Part shown: piece after piece, positions 35,692-44,806 of the stretch
Position numbering within the stretch: the first letter of the stretch is position 1
Layout: each line of letters starts with the position of its first letter
Source of the DNA: FEN-1279 sp964501535
Lineage (GTDB): Bacteria > Bacteroidota > Ignavibacteria > Tepidaquicellales > Tepidaquicellaceae
Length of the DNA: 64,000 bases
NCBI GenBank assembly: GCA_964501535.1
Contig: CAZCSV010000009.1
Span: 11,524 to 75,523 of the forward strand
Reading direction: 5' to 3'
Translations under genes and position numbers: made by a program
Notes under the pieces: generated by a model
What the model was told of the DNA's origin: nothing
The model's input: the letters and a program-made list of their open reading frames with translations, nothing else
The model's database searches: none

Positions 35692-36243
35692 GTGAAAAAA
35701 TATTTATTATTATTCTTTGCTCTGTCTCTTGTCTTAATTTCTTGTGGTAAAAAAGATAATGCCGATAAAAAAGAATTGGCTAAGGGTGAATTTAGATGGA
35801 TGGAAGAGCTGTCCGTAAGTAAGATTCCTGAAATTCCTTTGAAAGGAAAATTGAACGGAAAAGAAATTAGTATTGAATACGTGAACTATGAAAAATGGCG
35901 CGGAAGCGGTGATAACGTGATAAATTTCAGTAATAATAAACCAAAACAAAATTGCGGTTTTATTGAAAACGATGTCGCTGTCCATCTTACAAAGGCGAGC
36001 GGGGATTTTGAAGAAGGTGAATTCATTAAAGATGGATTTGATAAAAATCTCGACGGCTACTCCGCTGAATTCCATTATTACCAGGATAATAATATTAAAA
36101 AAGTATCCGTCCCCTGGAATTGTGCTCTGGTGATTACCGAGATTAACGATAAAACTGTTAAAGGTAAAATCGCTGTCTGTTTTAAAGATGATTTAAAAAG
36201 CTGGTTGGCCGGTACTTTTGAGGCAGTTAGATGTAATAATTAA
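35692..36243 (+). CDS. Hypothetical lipoprotein
   Basis: A 183-residue protein using a GTG start (no nearby ATG; AAGTAAGG lies upstream). Signal peptide with lipobox ISCGKK (Cys18). The mature part is beta-rich with charged surface and no recognised family. It follows the dismutase gene by 16 bases and precedes a hairpin terminator. Confidence 0.7.
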   Translation: MKKYLLLFFALSLVLISCGKKDNADKKELAKGEFRWMEELSVSKIPEIPLKGKLNGKEISIEYVNYEKWRGSGDNVINFSNNKPKQNCGFIENDVAVHLTKASGDFEEGEFIKDGFDKNLDGYSAEFHYYQDNNIKKVSVPWNCALVITEINDKTVKGKIAVCFKDDLKSWLAGTFEAVRCNN

Positions 36244-36258
36244 AAATAAAAATTTCTA

Positions 36259-36299
36259 ATGTCATTCCTGAATGCTTTTTTCGGGAATGACATTTTTGT
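36259..36299 (+). terminator. Hairpin of the TGTCATTCC palindrome family, acting as terminator
   Basis: AATGTCATTCC and GGAATGACATT make an 11-bp perfect outer stem (inner TGAA/TTCG pairs weakly) followed by TTTTT. The TGTCATTCC arm recurs at 45911, 55458 and 63391, so this is a repeated palindrome serving as terminator here. Confidence 0.8.
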
Positions 36300-36331
36300 A
36301 TTTAGATTATTAATTTAAACAAAAAAATTAT

Positions 36332-36829
36332 ATGAAAAAGTTACTTCTACTTCTGGTCGTATTTACATTCGTATTGCTTCAAAGTTGCGGGAATAATGAT
36401 GATAAAACAGAAAAAAAAGACGTAAAAGGTACGGAAGAATCGAAACCTGATGATAAAAATACCGCTACAGGGGATGTTAAAACAGATGATAAAAAAGGCG
36501 ATGAAACAGGACTTGGTCTGAGCTCGGGACTGCCTCAGGATTTCCCAAAAGATATTCCTCAGCCCAATAATTCGAAATGTAACGGATACCTCGGCTCATC
36601 CGATGGAACGGTCGTTACTTTCGAATCCTCGGACAACCTGAAAAGCGTACTCGAGTTCTATAAAACAAATATGGAAAAAAACGGCTATAAGAGTATGGAA
36701 GGCAACGAATATTTTCAGAATGAAAACGGTGCAATGCTGGGATATAAAAAAGGTGAAAAGGAAGTGGGTTTTTTGCTTGGTATAGATAAGGAAAAAAATG
36801 TAACGCAAATAGTCATTACTTATAAATAA
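36332..36829 (+). CDS. Hypothetical lipoprotein with C-terminal small beta/alpha domain
   Basis: A 165-residue protein with lipobox LQSCGN (Cys19), a Lys/Asp/Glu-rich linker (about 22-55) and a compact domain from about 62 (LPQDFPKDIPQP, VVTFESSDNLKSVLEFYKTNMEKNGY). The same pattern of a FYKxxMxxxGY helix after a strand is seen in small exported domains of unknown function. It precedes the ferredoxin gene by one base. Confidence 0.7.
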   Translation: MKKLLLLLVVFTFVLLQSCGNNDDKTEKKDVKGTEESKPDDKNTATGDVKTDDKKGDETGLGLSSGLPQDFPKDIPQPNNSKCNGYLGSSDGTVVTFESSDNLKSVLEFYKTNMEKNGYKSMEGNEYFQNENGAMLGYKKGEKEVGFLLGIDKEKNVTQIVITYK

Positions 36830-36830
36830 A

Positions 36831-37130
36831 ATGCAAAAAGTTGTCTTTTTGCCTTTGAATTTTGAAGTTTTAACTTCAAAAGGTAAAAGCCTGCTGGATC
36901 TTGCATTTGAAAATGATATTGTAATTGAACATAATTGCGGCGGCTTGTGTGCGTGCACTTCCTGCAGGGTTATCATAAAAAAAGGTTTGGCTTTACTGAA
37001 CGAAAAAACCGAACGGGAAAATGAAATGCTGTCCTCTGCAGGTTTTTATGATGAAAAAAACAGATTGAGCTGCCAATGCTCCATAGTAAAAGAATCGAAT
37101 GAAAAAATAATAGTCGAGATTCCTCAATAA
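36831..37130 (+). CDS. fdx: [2Fe-2S] ferredoxin (adrenodoxin/ISC-type)
   Basis: A 99-residue ferredoxin. The cluster ligands are in NCGGLCACTSC (C-x5-C-x2-C pattern, with one extra Cys between) and LSCQC. This Cys spacing fits the ISC-type ferredoxins that supply electrons for Fe-S assembly, in keeping with iscS and iscA nearby. Confidence 0.85.
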   Translation: MQKVVFLPLNFEVLTSKGKSLLDLAFENDIVIEHNCGGLCACTSCRVIIKKGLALLNEKTERENEMLSSAGFYDEKNRLSCQCSIVKESNEKIIVEIPQ

Positions 37131-37139
37131 TTATTATTT

Positions 37140-38138
37140 ATGTCTCATCCTCCAAAAAAGAAAATCTTAATAACCCGAACCGATAAACTCGGAGATGTTA
37201 TTCTGACCCTTCCCCTGATTTCCGAAGTCAGGAGAATCTTTCCCGAATGCGAAATTTCTTTTCTTACGAAGAGTTTTGCAAAGGATTTACTGAAAGGTTA
37301 TCCTTCATTTGATAAACTGGTCGAGTTGGAAAATTATAAAGGTTTTTTTTCTTTGGTGAAATTTATTCGCGAAGAAAGGTTTGAAATTGTCATAAATGTA
37401 TTTCCGCGCTTTGCACTTGCACTATCGTTTTTTCTGGCCGGTATCAAATTTAGAATCGGAACGGGTTATCGCTGGTTTTCCTTTTTATATAATAGAAGAT
37501 TATACGAGCACAGAAAATATGCTCTGAAACATGAATCGGAATATAATATCGATTTACTTAAAACAATTGCAAAAGAAGCAAAATATAATAAAAATTTTTA
37601 TTTCAGCTATTCAATAGAGGAAAAACAAAAGTTTGAAGAAAAATTAATAAATTATAATATCGGCTTGTCTGAAAAATATATTGTATTACACCCGGGCAGC
37701 AAAGGCTCTGCAAAAGACTGGCCTGTTGAAAAGTTTAAGTTGTATGCCGGAAGTCTTCTGAAAGAATATGGGAATATAAAAATTGCTCTGACCGGAATAA
37801 AGGAGGAAGAAAATATTTTGAAAGGGATTAAAGATTCGATTCCGGATGTTTTGAAAAATAGGGCTGTTGTTTTATGCGGTGTATTGAATTTAAAAGAACT
37901 GTTGATTTTTATCGATTGCTCATTGCTGTTTGTATCTAATTCGACCGGACCGATTCACATTGCCGGTGCTTTAAATAAAAATATTATCGGTTTCTATACG
38001 AATAAAGCTCCTATGACGGAAAAACGCTGGAGACCTTTAAGCGCAAATGCCGTTATATTGAAACCGGAAAAACCTGACGGAAATATGAGCGAAATAAACT
38101 TAGAAAATGTGATTTCGGAAACCAAAAAATTTATGTAA
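37140..38138 (+). CDS. Glycosyltransferase family 9 (heptosyltransferase-like)
   Basis: A 332-residue enzyme. The N-terminus ILITRTDKLGDVILTLPLI and the C-terminal FVSNSTGPIHIAGALNK are the two signatures of the LPS heptosyltransferase family; HPGSKGSAKDWP is the nucleotide-binding loop. It likely adds a sugar to a lipopolysaccharide core or similar surface glycan at the inner face of the membrane. Confidence 0.88.
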   Translation: MSHPPKKKILITRTDKLGDVILTLPLISEVRRIFPECEISFLTKSFAKDLLKGYPSFDKLVELENYKGFFSLVKFIREERFEIVINVFPRFALALSFFLAGIKFRIGTGYRWFSFLYNRRLYEHRKYALKHESEYNIDLLKTIAKEAKYNKNFYFSYSIEEKQKFEEKLINYNIGLSEKYIVLHPGSKGSAKDWPVEKFKLYAGSLLKEYGNIKIALTGIKEEENILKGIKDSIPDVLKNRAVVLCGVLNLKELLIFIDCSLLFVSNSTGPIHIAGALNKNIIGFYTNKAPMTEKRWRPLSANAVILKPEKPDGNMSEINLENVISETKKFM

Positions 38139-38190
38139 ATTAAAGAAACAAAATAAAAAATCTAAAGTTAAAATATTAAATATAAAATTT

Positions 38191-39021
38191 ATGAAAAAGA
38201 AAATATTATTCGTTTTAATGGGTTTATTTATTGTCTCGTCCCTGATTTATGCGGATGATACTATTAAAACCGCTAAAGAATTCAGAAAAATCAATCAAAA
38301 AGCTTTCACCACCGGAGAAAGGCTTAGTTTTGAAATCAATTACGGTTTTGTTACCGCCGGAAATGCGGTGCTTGAAATTTCTCCGGAATATCAGATTATG
38401 AACGGGAGAAAATGCTTTGATATTTTCGCTAACATAAGCTCCAATGCAAGCTTCGAATGGGTCTATAAGTTTACGGAAAGATTTAAAAGCTATATAGATG
38501 CGGAAGGAATTTTCCCGTGGAGATTCGAGCAGACAATTAATGAACCGAACTACAGCAAAATATACGAGGCAAACTTCGACCAGGAAAATTTAAAGGTCAA
38601 AATCTCGTCGACGGTAAAAGGCGATAAAAAGCCGGATGAAGAATATAACATACAGCAGTACGTCCACGATATAATAAGCGCTTTTTATTTTGCAAGGACA
38701 TTCGATTATTCAGGCTCTAAAGAGGGCGATATATATTATATCCCGTATTTCCATAAAAGCTCTACCGTCTCTTTACCCGTGAAATTCCTCGGCAGGGAGA
38801 CAGTCGATGTGTCGGCAGGCGAGTTCAGATGTATTATGCTTCAGCCCAATGTGAAAGAAGGTGACCTTGCCTCTAAAGCGGAAGATATCGTCGTATGGGT
38901 GACTGACGATGCTATTAAAATGCCCGTGATGGTGAAGGTAAATATCATTATCGGTGCTGTGAAAGTCGAACTGACAAAATATTCCGGCCTCGCAGGACCA
39001 CTGACTTCTAAAGTGAATTAA
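38191..39021 (+). CDS. DUF3108 exported protein
   Basis: A 276-residue protein with a signal peptide (cleavage near LIYADD). The mature part matches DUF3108: FTTGERLSFEINYGFVTAGNA at the start, HDIISAFYFARTFDY and VWVTDDAIKMPVMVKVNIIIG at the end. The family is periplasmic or outer-membrane-linked and of unknown function. Confidence 0.85.
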   Translation: MKKKILFVLMGLFIVSSLIYADDTIKTAKEFRKINQKAFTTGERLSFEINYGFVTAGNAVLEISPEYQIMNGRKCFDIFANISSNASFEWVYKFTERFKSYIDAEGIFPWRFEQTINEPNYSKIYEANFDQENLKVKISSTVKGDKKPDEEYNIQQYVHDIISAFYFARTFDYSGSKEGDIYYIPYFHKSSTVSLPVKFLGRETVDVSAGEFRCIMLQPNVKEGDLASKAEDIVVWVTDDAIKMPVMVKVNIIIGAVKVELTKYSGLAGPLTSKVN

Positions 39022-39026
39022 CCTTG

Positions 39027-39758
39027 ATGAAAATCTCGGAACTCTTTTATTCGATTCAGGGAGAGTGTAAACGCTCGGGTTACCCCTCCTTTTTTATTCG
39101 CACGAATCTCTGTAACCTCAGATGCAAATTTCTGGAGGGAAATCTCTGCGATACACCTTATACAAGCTGGGATTTCGAAAATCCCGGTAATCTCGGCGAA
39201 TTAAAAGTTGAAGAAATAATTTCCGAATATAAAAAATATTTTCCCTGCGATGTTGTCATTACAGGCGGTGAACCGACTATTCAGGGAAAAGAATTATTGT
39301 TACTGTGCCGGGAAATTAAAAAAATAAATAAGAAAATTTTTATCACTCTCGAAACTAACGGTACATTCATCGGTGATTATGTCGATTACATAGATTTGGC
39401 TAGCATTAGCCCTAAACTGAAATCATCTGTTCCCTTCAATACCGAATTTGAAAAAGGACACGAAAAAAATCGACTTAATTATGAATCTCTGAATTCCTAT
39501 CATGAACTACATCAAAAAAAAAAGTTCGATATACAATGGAAATTCGTTGTAACATCAGAAGCAGATATAAATGAGATAAAAGAAATTCAGAAGAAAATCG
39601 GATTCCAGGATAAAGATATTTTCCTAATGCCCGAAGGAATCACGGAAAAAGAATTATCCGAAAAAAGATTAATGGTCGTAGATTTATGCAAACAATATCA
39701 TTTCAACTTCACCGACCGCCTGCAAATAAAATTATGGGGAAATAAAAGGGGAGTGTGA
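39027..39758 (+). CDS. queE: 7-carboxy-7-deazaguanine synthase-like radical SAM protein
   Basis: A 243-residue protein. The ATG at 39027 is taken rather than the TTG before it. The start FYSIQGEC, the DTPYTSW after the last cluster Cys and TGGEPTIQG are typical of QueE, which forms the 7-deazaguanine precursor of queuosine. The cluster motif is CX3CX7C (C29, C33, C41) in place of the usual CX3CX2C, an unusual insertion before the third Cys. It follows the DUF3108 gene by five bases. Confidence 0.85.
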   Translation: MKISELFYSIQGECKRSGYPSFFIRTNLCNLRCKFLEGNLCDTPYTSWDFENPGNLGELKVEEIISEYKKYFPCDVVITGGEPTIQGKELLLLCREIKKINKKIFITLETNGTFIGDYVDYIDLASISPKLKSSVPFNTEFEKGHEKNRLNYESLNSYHELHQKKKFDIQWKFVVTSEADINEIKEIQKKIGFQDKDIFLMPEGITEKELSEKRLMVVDLCKQYHFNFTDRLQIKLWGNKRGV

Positions 39759-39761
39759 AAT

Positions 39762-40622
39762 CTATAAATTGTATTTAACTCTTAAACTGTTTTCGTATCC
39801 TCTCAAATCCAGCCCGATTATGTATGAATTATTGATTTTATCTATTACTTTTTCCAATATAAAATTTATTATATCGGTAGCAATCAAAGATGTGAATATC
39901 AAAGCAGTCGATATAGATTTCTCATTCACATCATCTCTGTTGTTCTCCCCGAATAAATTATTCTTTCCTTTAATAATTTCCTTTCTTAGTGAATGCACTA
40001 TCACTGCACTTCCGCTGCCAATAAGCATTCCCGCTAATACATCGGACGGATAATGTACTCCGAGATAAATTCTACCAAGTGAAATAACAGTAGAATATAA
40101 ATACATTCCAGTAATTAAAATCGGTTTATCCGGATATCTCAAAGTCAGAGAGGTAGCCATAGCAAATGACATCGAGCTATGCCCCGACGGAAATGAATAC
40201 CTGTCTAAAAGAAATTTGCTTTTATCATAATTCACGTTTGATAACACTTCGAATGGTCGCTTCCGCCTTACGATATTCTTTAATCCGAATGTTATTCCTG
40301 ACGAAAGCCCTTCTGATAAAGCCAAAAGTACAGAAGAGTTTTCATCGTAATAATTTTTGCCGGCTCTTGATATTCCGAATAATGTTGCAGGTACTATTGT
40401 TGATGTTAATAAAATGGATTTATCGGTAACCGGTATAACGGCATCCCAAAATCCGCAACGGCTGTTGTTGATTGAACGAAAAATTTTGACATCTAAGTTT
40501 TCCGGGTCTGGTTTTAAAGGTAATAAATCTCTTCTCTGTGCATTGAGGGAGGATGTGAAGACTAAAAATACAATGAAAAATATTTTATAGCTTCTATAAA
40601 ATATCATTTTCTTTAGCTTCAC
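39762..40622 (-). CDS. PAP2-family membrane phosphatase
   Basis: A 286-residue protein with a signal-like N-terminus and the three-part acid phosphatase motif: KNIVRRKRPF, YSFPSGHSSMSFA and SLGRIYLGVHYPSDVLAG. Likely acts on lipid phosphates or undecaprenyl diphosphate on the outer face of the inner membrane. It is convergent with queE, with the stops 3 bases apart. Confidence 0.88.
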   Translation of the reverse strand: MKLKKMIFYRSYKIFFIVFLVFTSSLNAQRRDLLPLKPDPENLDVKIFRSINNSRCGFWDAVIPVTDKSILLTSTIVPATLFGISRAGKNYYDENSSVLLALSEGLSSGITFGLKNIVRRKRPFEVLSNVNYDKSKFLLDRYSFPSGHSSMSFAMATSLTLRYPDKPILITGMYLYSTVISLGRIYLGVHYPSDVLAGMLIGSGSAVIVHSLRKEIIKGKNNLFGENNRDDVNEKSISTALIFTSLIATDIINFILEKVIDKINNSYIIGLDLRGYENSLRVKYNL

Positions 40623-40656
40623 TTCTTATTTTATGTTTGTTATTACTTATTATTAA

Positions 40657-42225
40657 TTATGAAGTTGGTTTCATCAGAGGGAATAAAATAACATCCCTTA
40701 TGTTAACCGAATTAGTAAGTAACATTACTAACCTGTCGACACCCATTCCCACACCCGTAGTCGGGGGCATTCCTACTTCTATTGCCCTTAAGAAATCTTC
40801 ATCCATCGGATGTGTTTCCTCTTCACCGCCTCTGCCTCTTTCTACCTGTTCTTCGAAAAGTTTTCTCTGCAGTATAGGGTCGTTAAGCTCGGTATAAGAA
40901 TTTCCCATTTCCCATTTATTGATATATGGCTCGAATCTTTCTACAAATATAATTTCTTCAGGATTATTCTTCATTTCTTCGAGCTGTTTCAGCGAATATT
41001 CCCTTAAAGGCTTGCATAATGGTGTTGTTTCAATCGGATGGTCAATCACGAATGTCGGTTGAATAAAATCATTTTCGCATGTTCCTTCGAATAAAGCTGC
41101 AACTACTAATCCTTTGCTGTGCGTCATCTTTGGGTCGAATTCTATATTTTTGTCTTTCATGTATTTTATCAAATCTTCTTTACTTGTTTTGAATAAATCC
41201 AGTCCTGTTTTATCTTTAATTGCGTCAGTCATTTTTATTCTTTTCCATGGTAGCTTGAAATCAAGCTCCGTACCCTGATATTCAATCTTTGTTTTTCCGT
41301 GGACGTCCAAGCAAGCTTTCTCGACAACTTCCTCGAACAGATTCATGCTGTCGTTGTAATCTCCGTATGCCTGATACCACTCTACCTGGGTGAATTCGGG
41401 ATTGTGGGTCCTGTCTATTCCTTCGTTCCGGAAATCTTTTACGAATTCATATACCCTGCTGAATCCTCCTACAATTAGCCTTTTTAAAAATAATTCATTC
41501 GATATCCTTAAATATAACTGAATATCGAGTGCGTTATGGTGCGTTGCAAAAGGTCGTGCATTCGCTCCGCCGTAAATGGTCTGCAATGTCGGCGTTTCTA
41601 CTTCAAAGAAATTGTGTTTTTCTAACGTTGTCTTTATGGATTTGATAATCTTACTTCTGTTTAAGAAAGTTTCTTTTACGTTGTCGTTTACAATTAAATC
41701 TATATACCTCTGTCTGTATCTTAGCTCTATATCGGCAAATGCATCGTGTATGATTTTTTCTCCCGTTTCCGTTATTTCCTCTTTTACGACCGGGAGTGGA
41801 TAAATTGATTTTGTCAGAAGCTGAAATTCCGTCGTGTGTATCGAAACTTCACCGGTCTTTGTCCTGAATACGAATCCTTTTACGCCTATTATATCGCCTA
41901 TATCTAGAAGCTTTAATGTGCTGTAAGGAATTTCGCCTACATCATCCTTGCGTATGTACAACTGGATTCTTCCGCTGTCATCTTTTATATGACAAAAAGT
42001 AGCTTTTCCCATTTTTCTTATCGCAACAATTCTTCCTGCAACCGATACCAGTACACTTTTTTGCTTTTCCTTTTCCTCTTCGCTTTCCGGGTCCTTAAAA
42101 CTTGCTATTATTTCCCTGGAAGTGGATGTAACATCAAACCTGTGAGGATACGGATTTATACCGAGTTTTTTTATTTCCTCGAGCTCTTCAAGCCGCCTTT
42201 TTATTAATTCGTTTTGTTCTGTCAC
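40657..42225 (-). CDS. lysS: Lysyl-tRNA synthetase, class II
   Basis: A 522-residue enzyme with an N-terminal OB anticodon-binding domain (about 55-150) and a class II catalytic core: motif 1 FFEVETPTLQTIYGGANARPF, here about 210-230; motif 2 FRNEGIDRTHNPEFTQVEWY; motif 3 GMPPTTGVGMGVDRLVML at the end. Charges tRNA-Lys. Last gene of the scpA-scpB-rluB-lysS minus-strand run. Confidence 0.95.
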   Translation of the reverse strand: MTEQNELIKRRLEELEEIKKLGINPYPHRFDVTSTSREIIASFKDPESEEEKEKQKSVLVSVAGRIVAIRKMGKATFCHIKDDSGRIQLYIRKDDVGEIPYSTLKLLDIGDIIGVKGFVFRTKTGEVSIHTTEFQLLTKSIYPLPVVKEEITETGEKIIHDAFADIELRYRQRYIDLIVNDNVKETFLNRSKIIKSIKTTLEKHNFFEVETPTLQTIYGGANARPFATHHNALDIQLYLRISNELFLKRLIVGGFSRVYEFVKDFRNEGIDRTHNPEFTQVEWYQAYGDYNDSMNLFEEVVEKACLDVHGKTKIEYQGTELDFKLPWKRIKMTDAIKDKTGLDLFKTSKEDLIKYMKDKNIEFDPKMTHSKGLVVAALFEGTCENDFIQPTFVIDHPIETTPLCKPLREYSLKQLEEMKNNPEEIIFVERFEPYINKWEMGNSYTELNDPILQRKLFEEQVERGRGGEEETHPMDEDFLRAIEVGMPPTTGVGMGVDRLVMLLTNSVNIRDVILFPLMKPTS

Positions 42226-42278
42226 GTTTACTTAATTTTGAAATTAGAATTTTGAAATATTAAAAAAACCTTTAAATA

Positions 42279-42995
42279 TTATTGATTGTTAAAAGATAAT
42301 ATCTCTTTCTCAGTTAAATATCTCCACTCTCCGGGCTTTAAACCTGTCAGCTTCAAAGTTCCGTATTCGCTCCTGTGCAAATTCCTTATAAAATACCCGT
42401 AATGCTCGAACATATTCCTTACCTGCCTGTTTCGCCCTTCGCGGATTGTAATGCTTACAAGTGCAAAATCGTTTCTCTTCGGGAAAGATATTCTGCAGGG
42501 ACTTGTTTTTCTTCCTTCGATTTTTATTCCGTTCATCAGTTTCACTTTATGCTTTTCCTCAAGAGGTCTTGAAATTCTTACCAGATAAGTCTTCTCTACC
42601 TTGAATTTCGGATGCATAAGCCTGTTTGCAAACTCTCCGTCGTTTGTCAGGAGTATTAATCCCGTCGTGTCGTAATCCAGCCTTCCTATCGGAAAAATTC
42701 TCTCTTTGATGTTGATTAGATCTATTACCGTTTTTCTCCTCTTTTCGTCGCTTACACTTGAGATTACATTTTCTGGCTTGTTGAGCATAATGTAAATTTT
42801 CTTAAAGCTGATTTTTATCGGAATTCCATCCACATTTACTTTATCCTTTTGAGGGTCGATTTTAAATCCGGGCTGCATTATCGATATGCCGTTTATCGTT
42901 ATCCTTCCCTGTAAAATGTATTCGTCTACTTTTCTTCTCGCAATGTCGCTGTGCATGGCGATGAATTTGTTAATCCTTACCAGATTATTTTCCAT
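42279..42995 (-). CDS. 16S/23S rRNA pseudouridine synthase of the RsuA/RluB/RluE family
   Basis: A 238-residue protein with an S4 domain (about 5-50, VRINKFIAMHSDIARRKVDE) and the catalytic Asp in GRLDYDTTGLILLTNDG, then EGRNRQVRNMFEHYGY. The order next to scpB matches the common scpA-scpB-rluB arrangement. It overlaps scpB by 11 bases. The exact target uridine is not decided. Confidence 0.9.
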   Translation of the reverse strand: MENNLVRINKFIAMHSDIARRKVDEYILQGRITINGISIMQPGFKIDPQKDKVNVDGIPIKISFKKIYIMLNKPENVISSVSDEKRRKTVIDLINIKERIFPIGRLDYDTTGLILLTNDGEFANRLMHPKFKVEKTYLVRISRPLEEKHKVKLMNGIKIEGRKTSPCRISFPKRNDFALVSITIREGRNRQVRNMFEHYGYFIRNLHRSEYGTLKLTGLKPGEWRYLTEKEILSFNNQ

Positions 42996-43797
42996 CAGTG
43001 TCTTCTTCTCCGTTCTCTGAAGTATCGCCCTCTGTTAATTCTACTTTCGCATCTGTATTTTCTGCCGATTCGTTTTCTGCTTTTTCATTTTCCGCTTCGA
43101 TTTTTTCCGTGTTTTCATTTCCGTTTGTAACGCTTTCGGTTTCATATAAAGTCGCACCCACGGGATTTGGCGTGCCCGTGCTGAAAAGATTCGATTCTGT
43201 GTTGACAGAATTGAATAAATCTATATCTGCCTCCGTTATGCCATCGATTTTTTCATTCTTCAGTATTTCGTTTATCTCCCTGAGCTTCGGTAAATCTTCC
43301 GTTGAATTCAGTCCCAGCACTTTTAAAAAATTATTTGTCGTTCCGTAAAGTATCGGTCTCCCCGGTCCGCCTGCCCTGCCTTTAATCGAAATTAAATCCC
43401 TTTCCAAAAGTGAGTTTACTATGTAATCTACATTTACTCCCCTTATGAATTCTATGTCGGAACGTGTTATGGGCTGTTTGTATGCTATTATGGCGAGCGT
43501 TTCTATAGCCGAAGGAGAAAGTTTTTTCCTTTGCGTCTCGGTGTACAGCTTTCCTATGAAATGTGCGAACTTTTTACGCGTTGCATATTGATATCCGCCC
43601 GCTATCTTTATTATCTCGAAAGCATTGTCGTTATTTAAATATTCGATGTTCAGGGCTTCAACTATTTCATCTATCTCGGCAACCTTGCTTTCGATTTTAA
43701 AACTGTCCAGTATTTCCTTAATCTGCTTCGAGGAAATTTCCTCCTGCGATGCGAATATTATTGACTCGACAATGTTTTTTAATCCTGCGTTGAACAA
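42985..43797 (-). CDS. scpB: Condensin subunit ScpB
   Basis: A 270-residue protein with two winged-helix domains: KNIVESIIFASQEEISSKQI at the start and LSPSAIETLAIIAYKQPITR, RGVNVDYIVNSLLER, GRPILYGTTNNFLK. The last 70 residues are an acidic Glu/Asn-rich tail. It works with ScpA and SMC in chromosome compaction. Confidence 0.92.
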   Translation of the reverse strand: MFNAGLKNIVESIIFASQEEISSKQIKEILDSFKIESKVAEIDEIVEALNIEYLNNDNAFEIIKIAGGYQYATRKKFAHFIGKLYTETQRKKLSPSAIETLAIIAYKQPITRSDIEFIRGVNVDYIVNSLLERDLISIKGRAGGPGRPILYGTTNNFLKVLGLNSTEDLPKLREINEILKNEKIDGITEADIDLFNSVNTESNLFSTGTPNPVGATLYETESVTNGNENTEKIEAENEKAENESAENTDAKVELTEGDTSENGEEDTDGK

Positions 43798-43801
43798 TTT
43801 C

Positions 43802-44584
43802 TTATCCCGTTTTTGATAATTTGAATTTTGATAAATCCTTCCTGTCTACATAAATATTTAAATAACCTTCGAGCGCCAGCTGGAGTATCGATAAAAACGT
43901 GCAGATTACAAGCATCCTTTCGTTCATGTTCAATATCAGCTCGCTGAAATCTATTTCGGAACGCTCTTCGAAAAATTCCAGCAAAAATTCCCTCTGTAAC
44001 TCAGGTGTCACATTCAATAGCTCTATCGGATGAACGACTTCCTTCCTTATATTCAATACTGCACCCCTGTATCTCTTAATAAGGTTGAATATAGTCAGGT
44101 TTTTTAAACTCGGGTCGATTTCGAATTCCTTCTCGAATACCTTTTCGTCGTTGTCGAAGTATCCTCTCGTAAACATTTTCCGTGCCTCGTCTTCGAACTT
44201 CGATAAGTCAACACTCGCATCCTTGAAACGCTTGTATTCCAGCAGTTTCCTGATTAATGTGAGCCTCGGGTCTTCTTCATCCTCATCTCCGTATTCGTTT
44301 ATCTGGGGAATCAGCATTCTTGCTTTTATTTTCATCAGCTCCGATGCCATCAGCAGAAACTCGCCCGCAACCTCTATATCCAGTAAAGTAATGTAATTTA
44401 AATAATCGAGAAAATCTTTCGTGATTTTTGCGATTGGTATGTTGTATATATCGAGTTCATCTTCCTTCACGAAGTGAAGAAGGATGTCCAGCGGTCCCTC
44501 GTATTCGGAGAGCTTTGCCCAGTATTCCTTTGTCCTGTGAGCAGGGGTCTGCTCGGTCTTTATCGTTTCAATCTGATTTTCCAT
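43802..44584 (-). CDS. scpA: Condensin subunit ScpA (kleisin)
   Basis: A 260-residue protein when started at MENQIETI; an upstream ATG would add 11 hydrophobic residues absent in the family. YEGPLDILLHFVKEDELDIYNIPIA is split here at about residues 28-52 and MASELMKIKARMLIP at about 78, both ScpA signatures. It is followed 4 bases later by scpB. Confidence 0.92.
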   Translation of the reverse strand: MENQIETIKTEQTPAHRTKEYWAKLSEYEGPLDILLHFVKEDELDIYNIPIAKITKDFLDYLNYITLLDIEVAGEFLLMASELMKIKARMLIPQINEYGDEDEEDPRLTLIRKLLEYKRFKDASVDLSKFEDEARKMFTRGYFDNDEKVFEKEFEIDPSLKNLTIFNLIKRYRGAVLNIRKEVVHPIELLNVTPELQREFLLEFFEERSEIDFSELILNMNERMLVICTFLSILQLALEGYLNIYVDRKDLSKFKLSKTG

Positions 44585-44806
44585 ATAATTATAAAATATA
44601 CTAAAGTTAAAATGCAATAAAAATGAAATTGAAAATACAATTAAACCTGTGTTTCGTTTTTCTGCCCGCTTCGGCTCCTTCTTCTTATCTGATTTTCATA
44701 AATTAACTATTTCAAAATGTGTATTGACATTTAAAATGAAAATAGATAAAATAACGAATATTTCATTACTCGCTTTTATCGTTTTCATAAATATTATGGA
44801 GGATTT

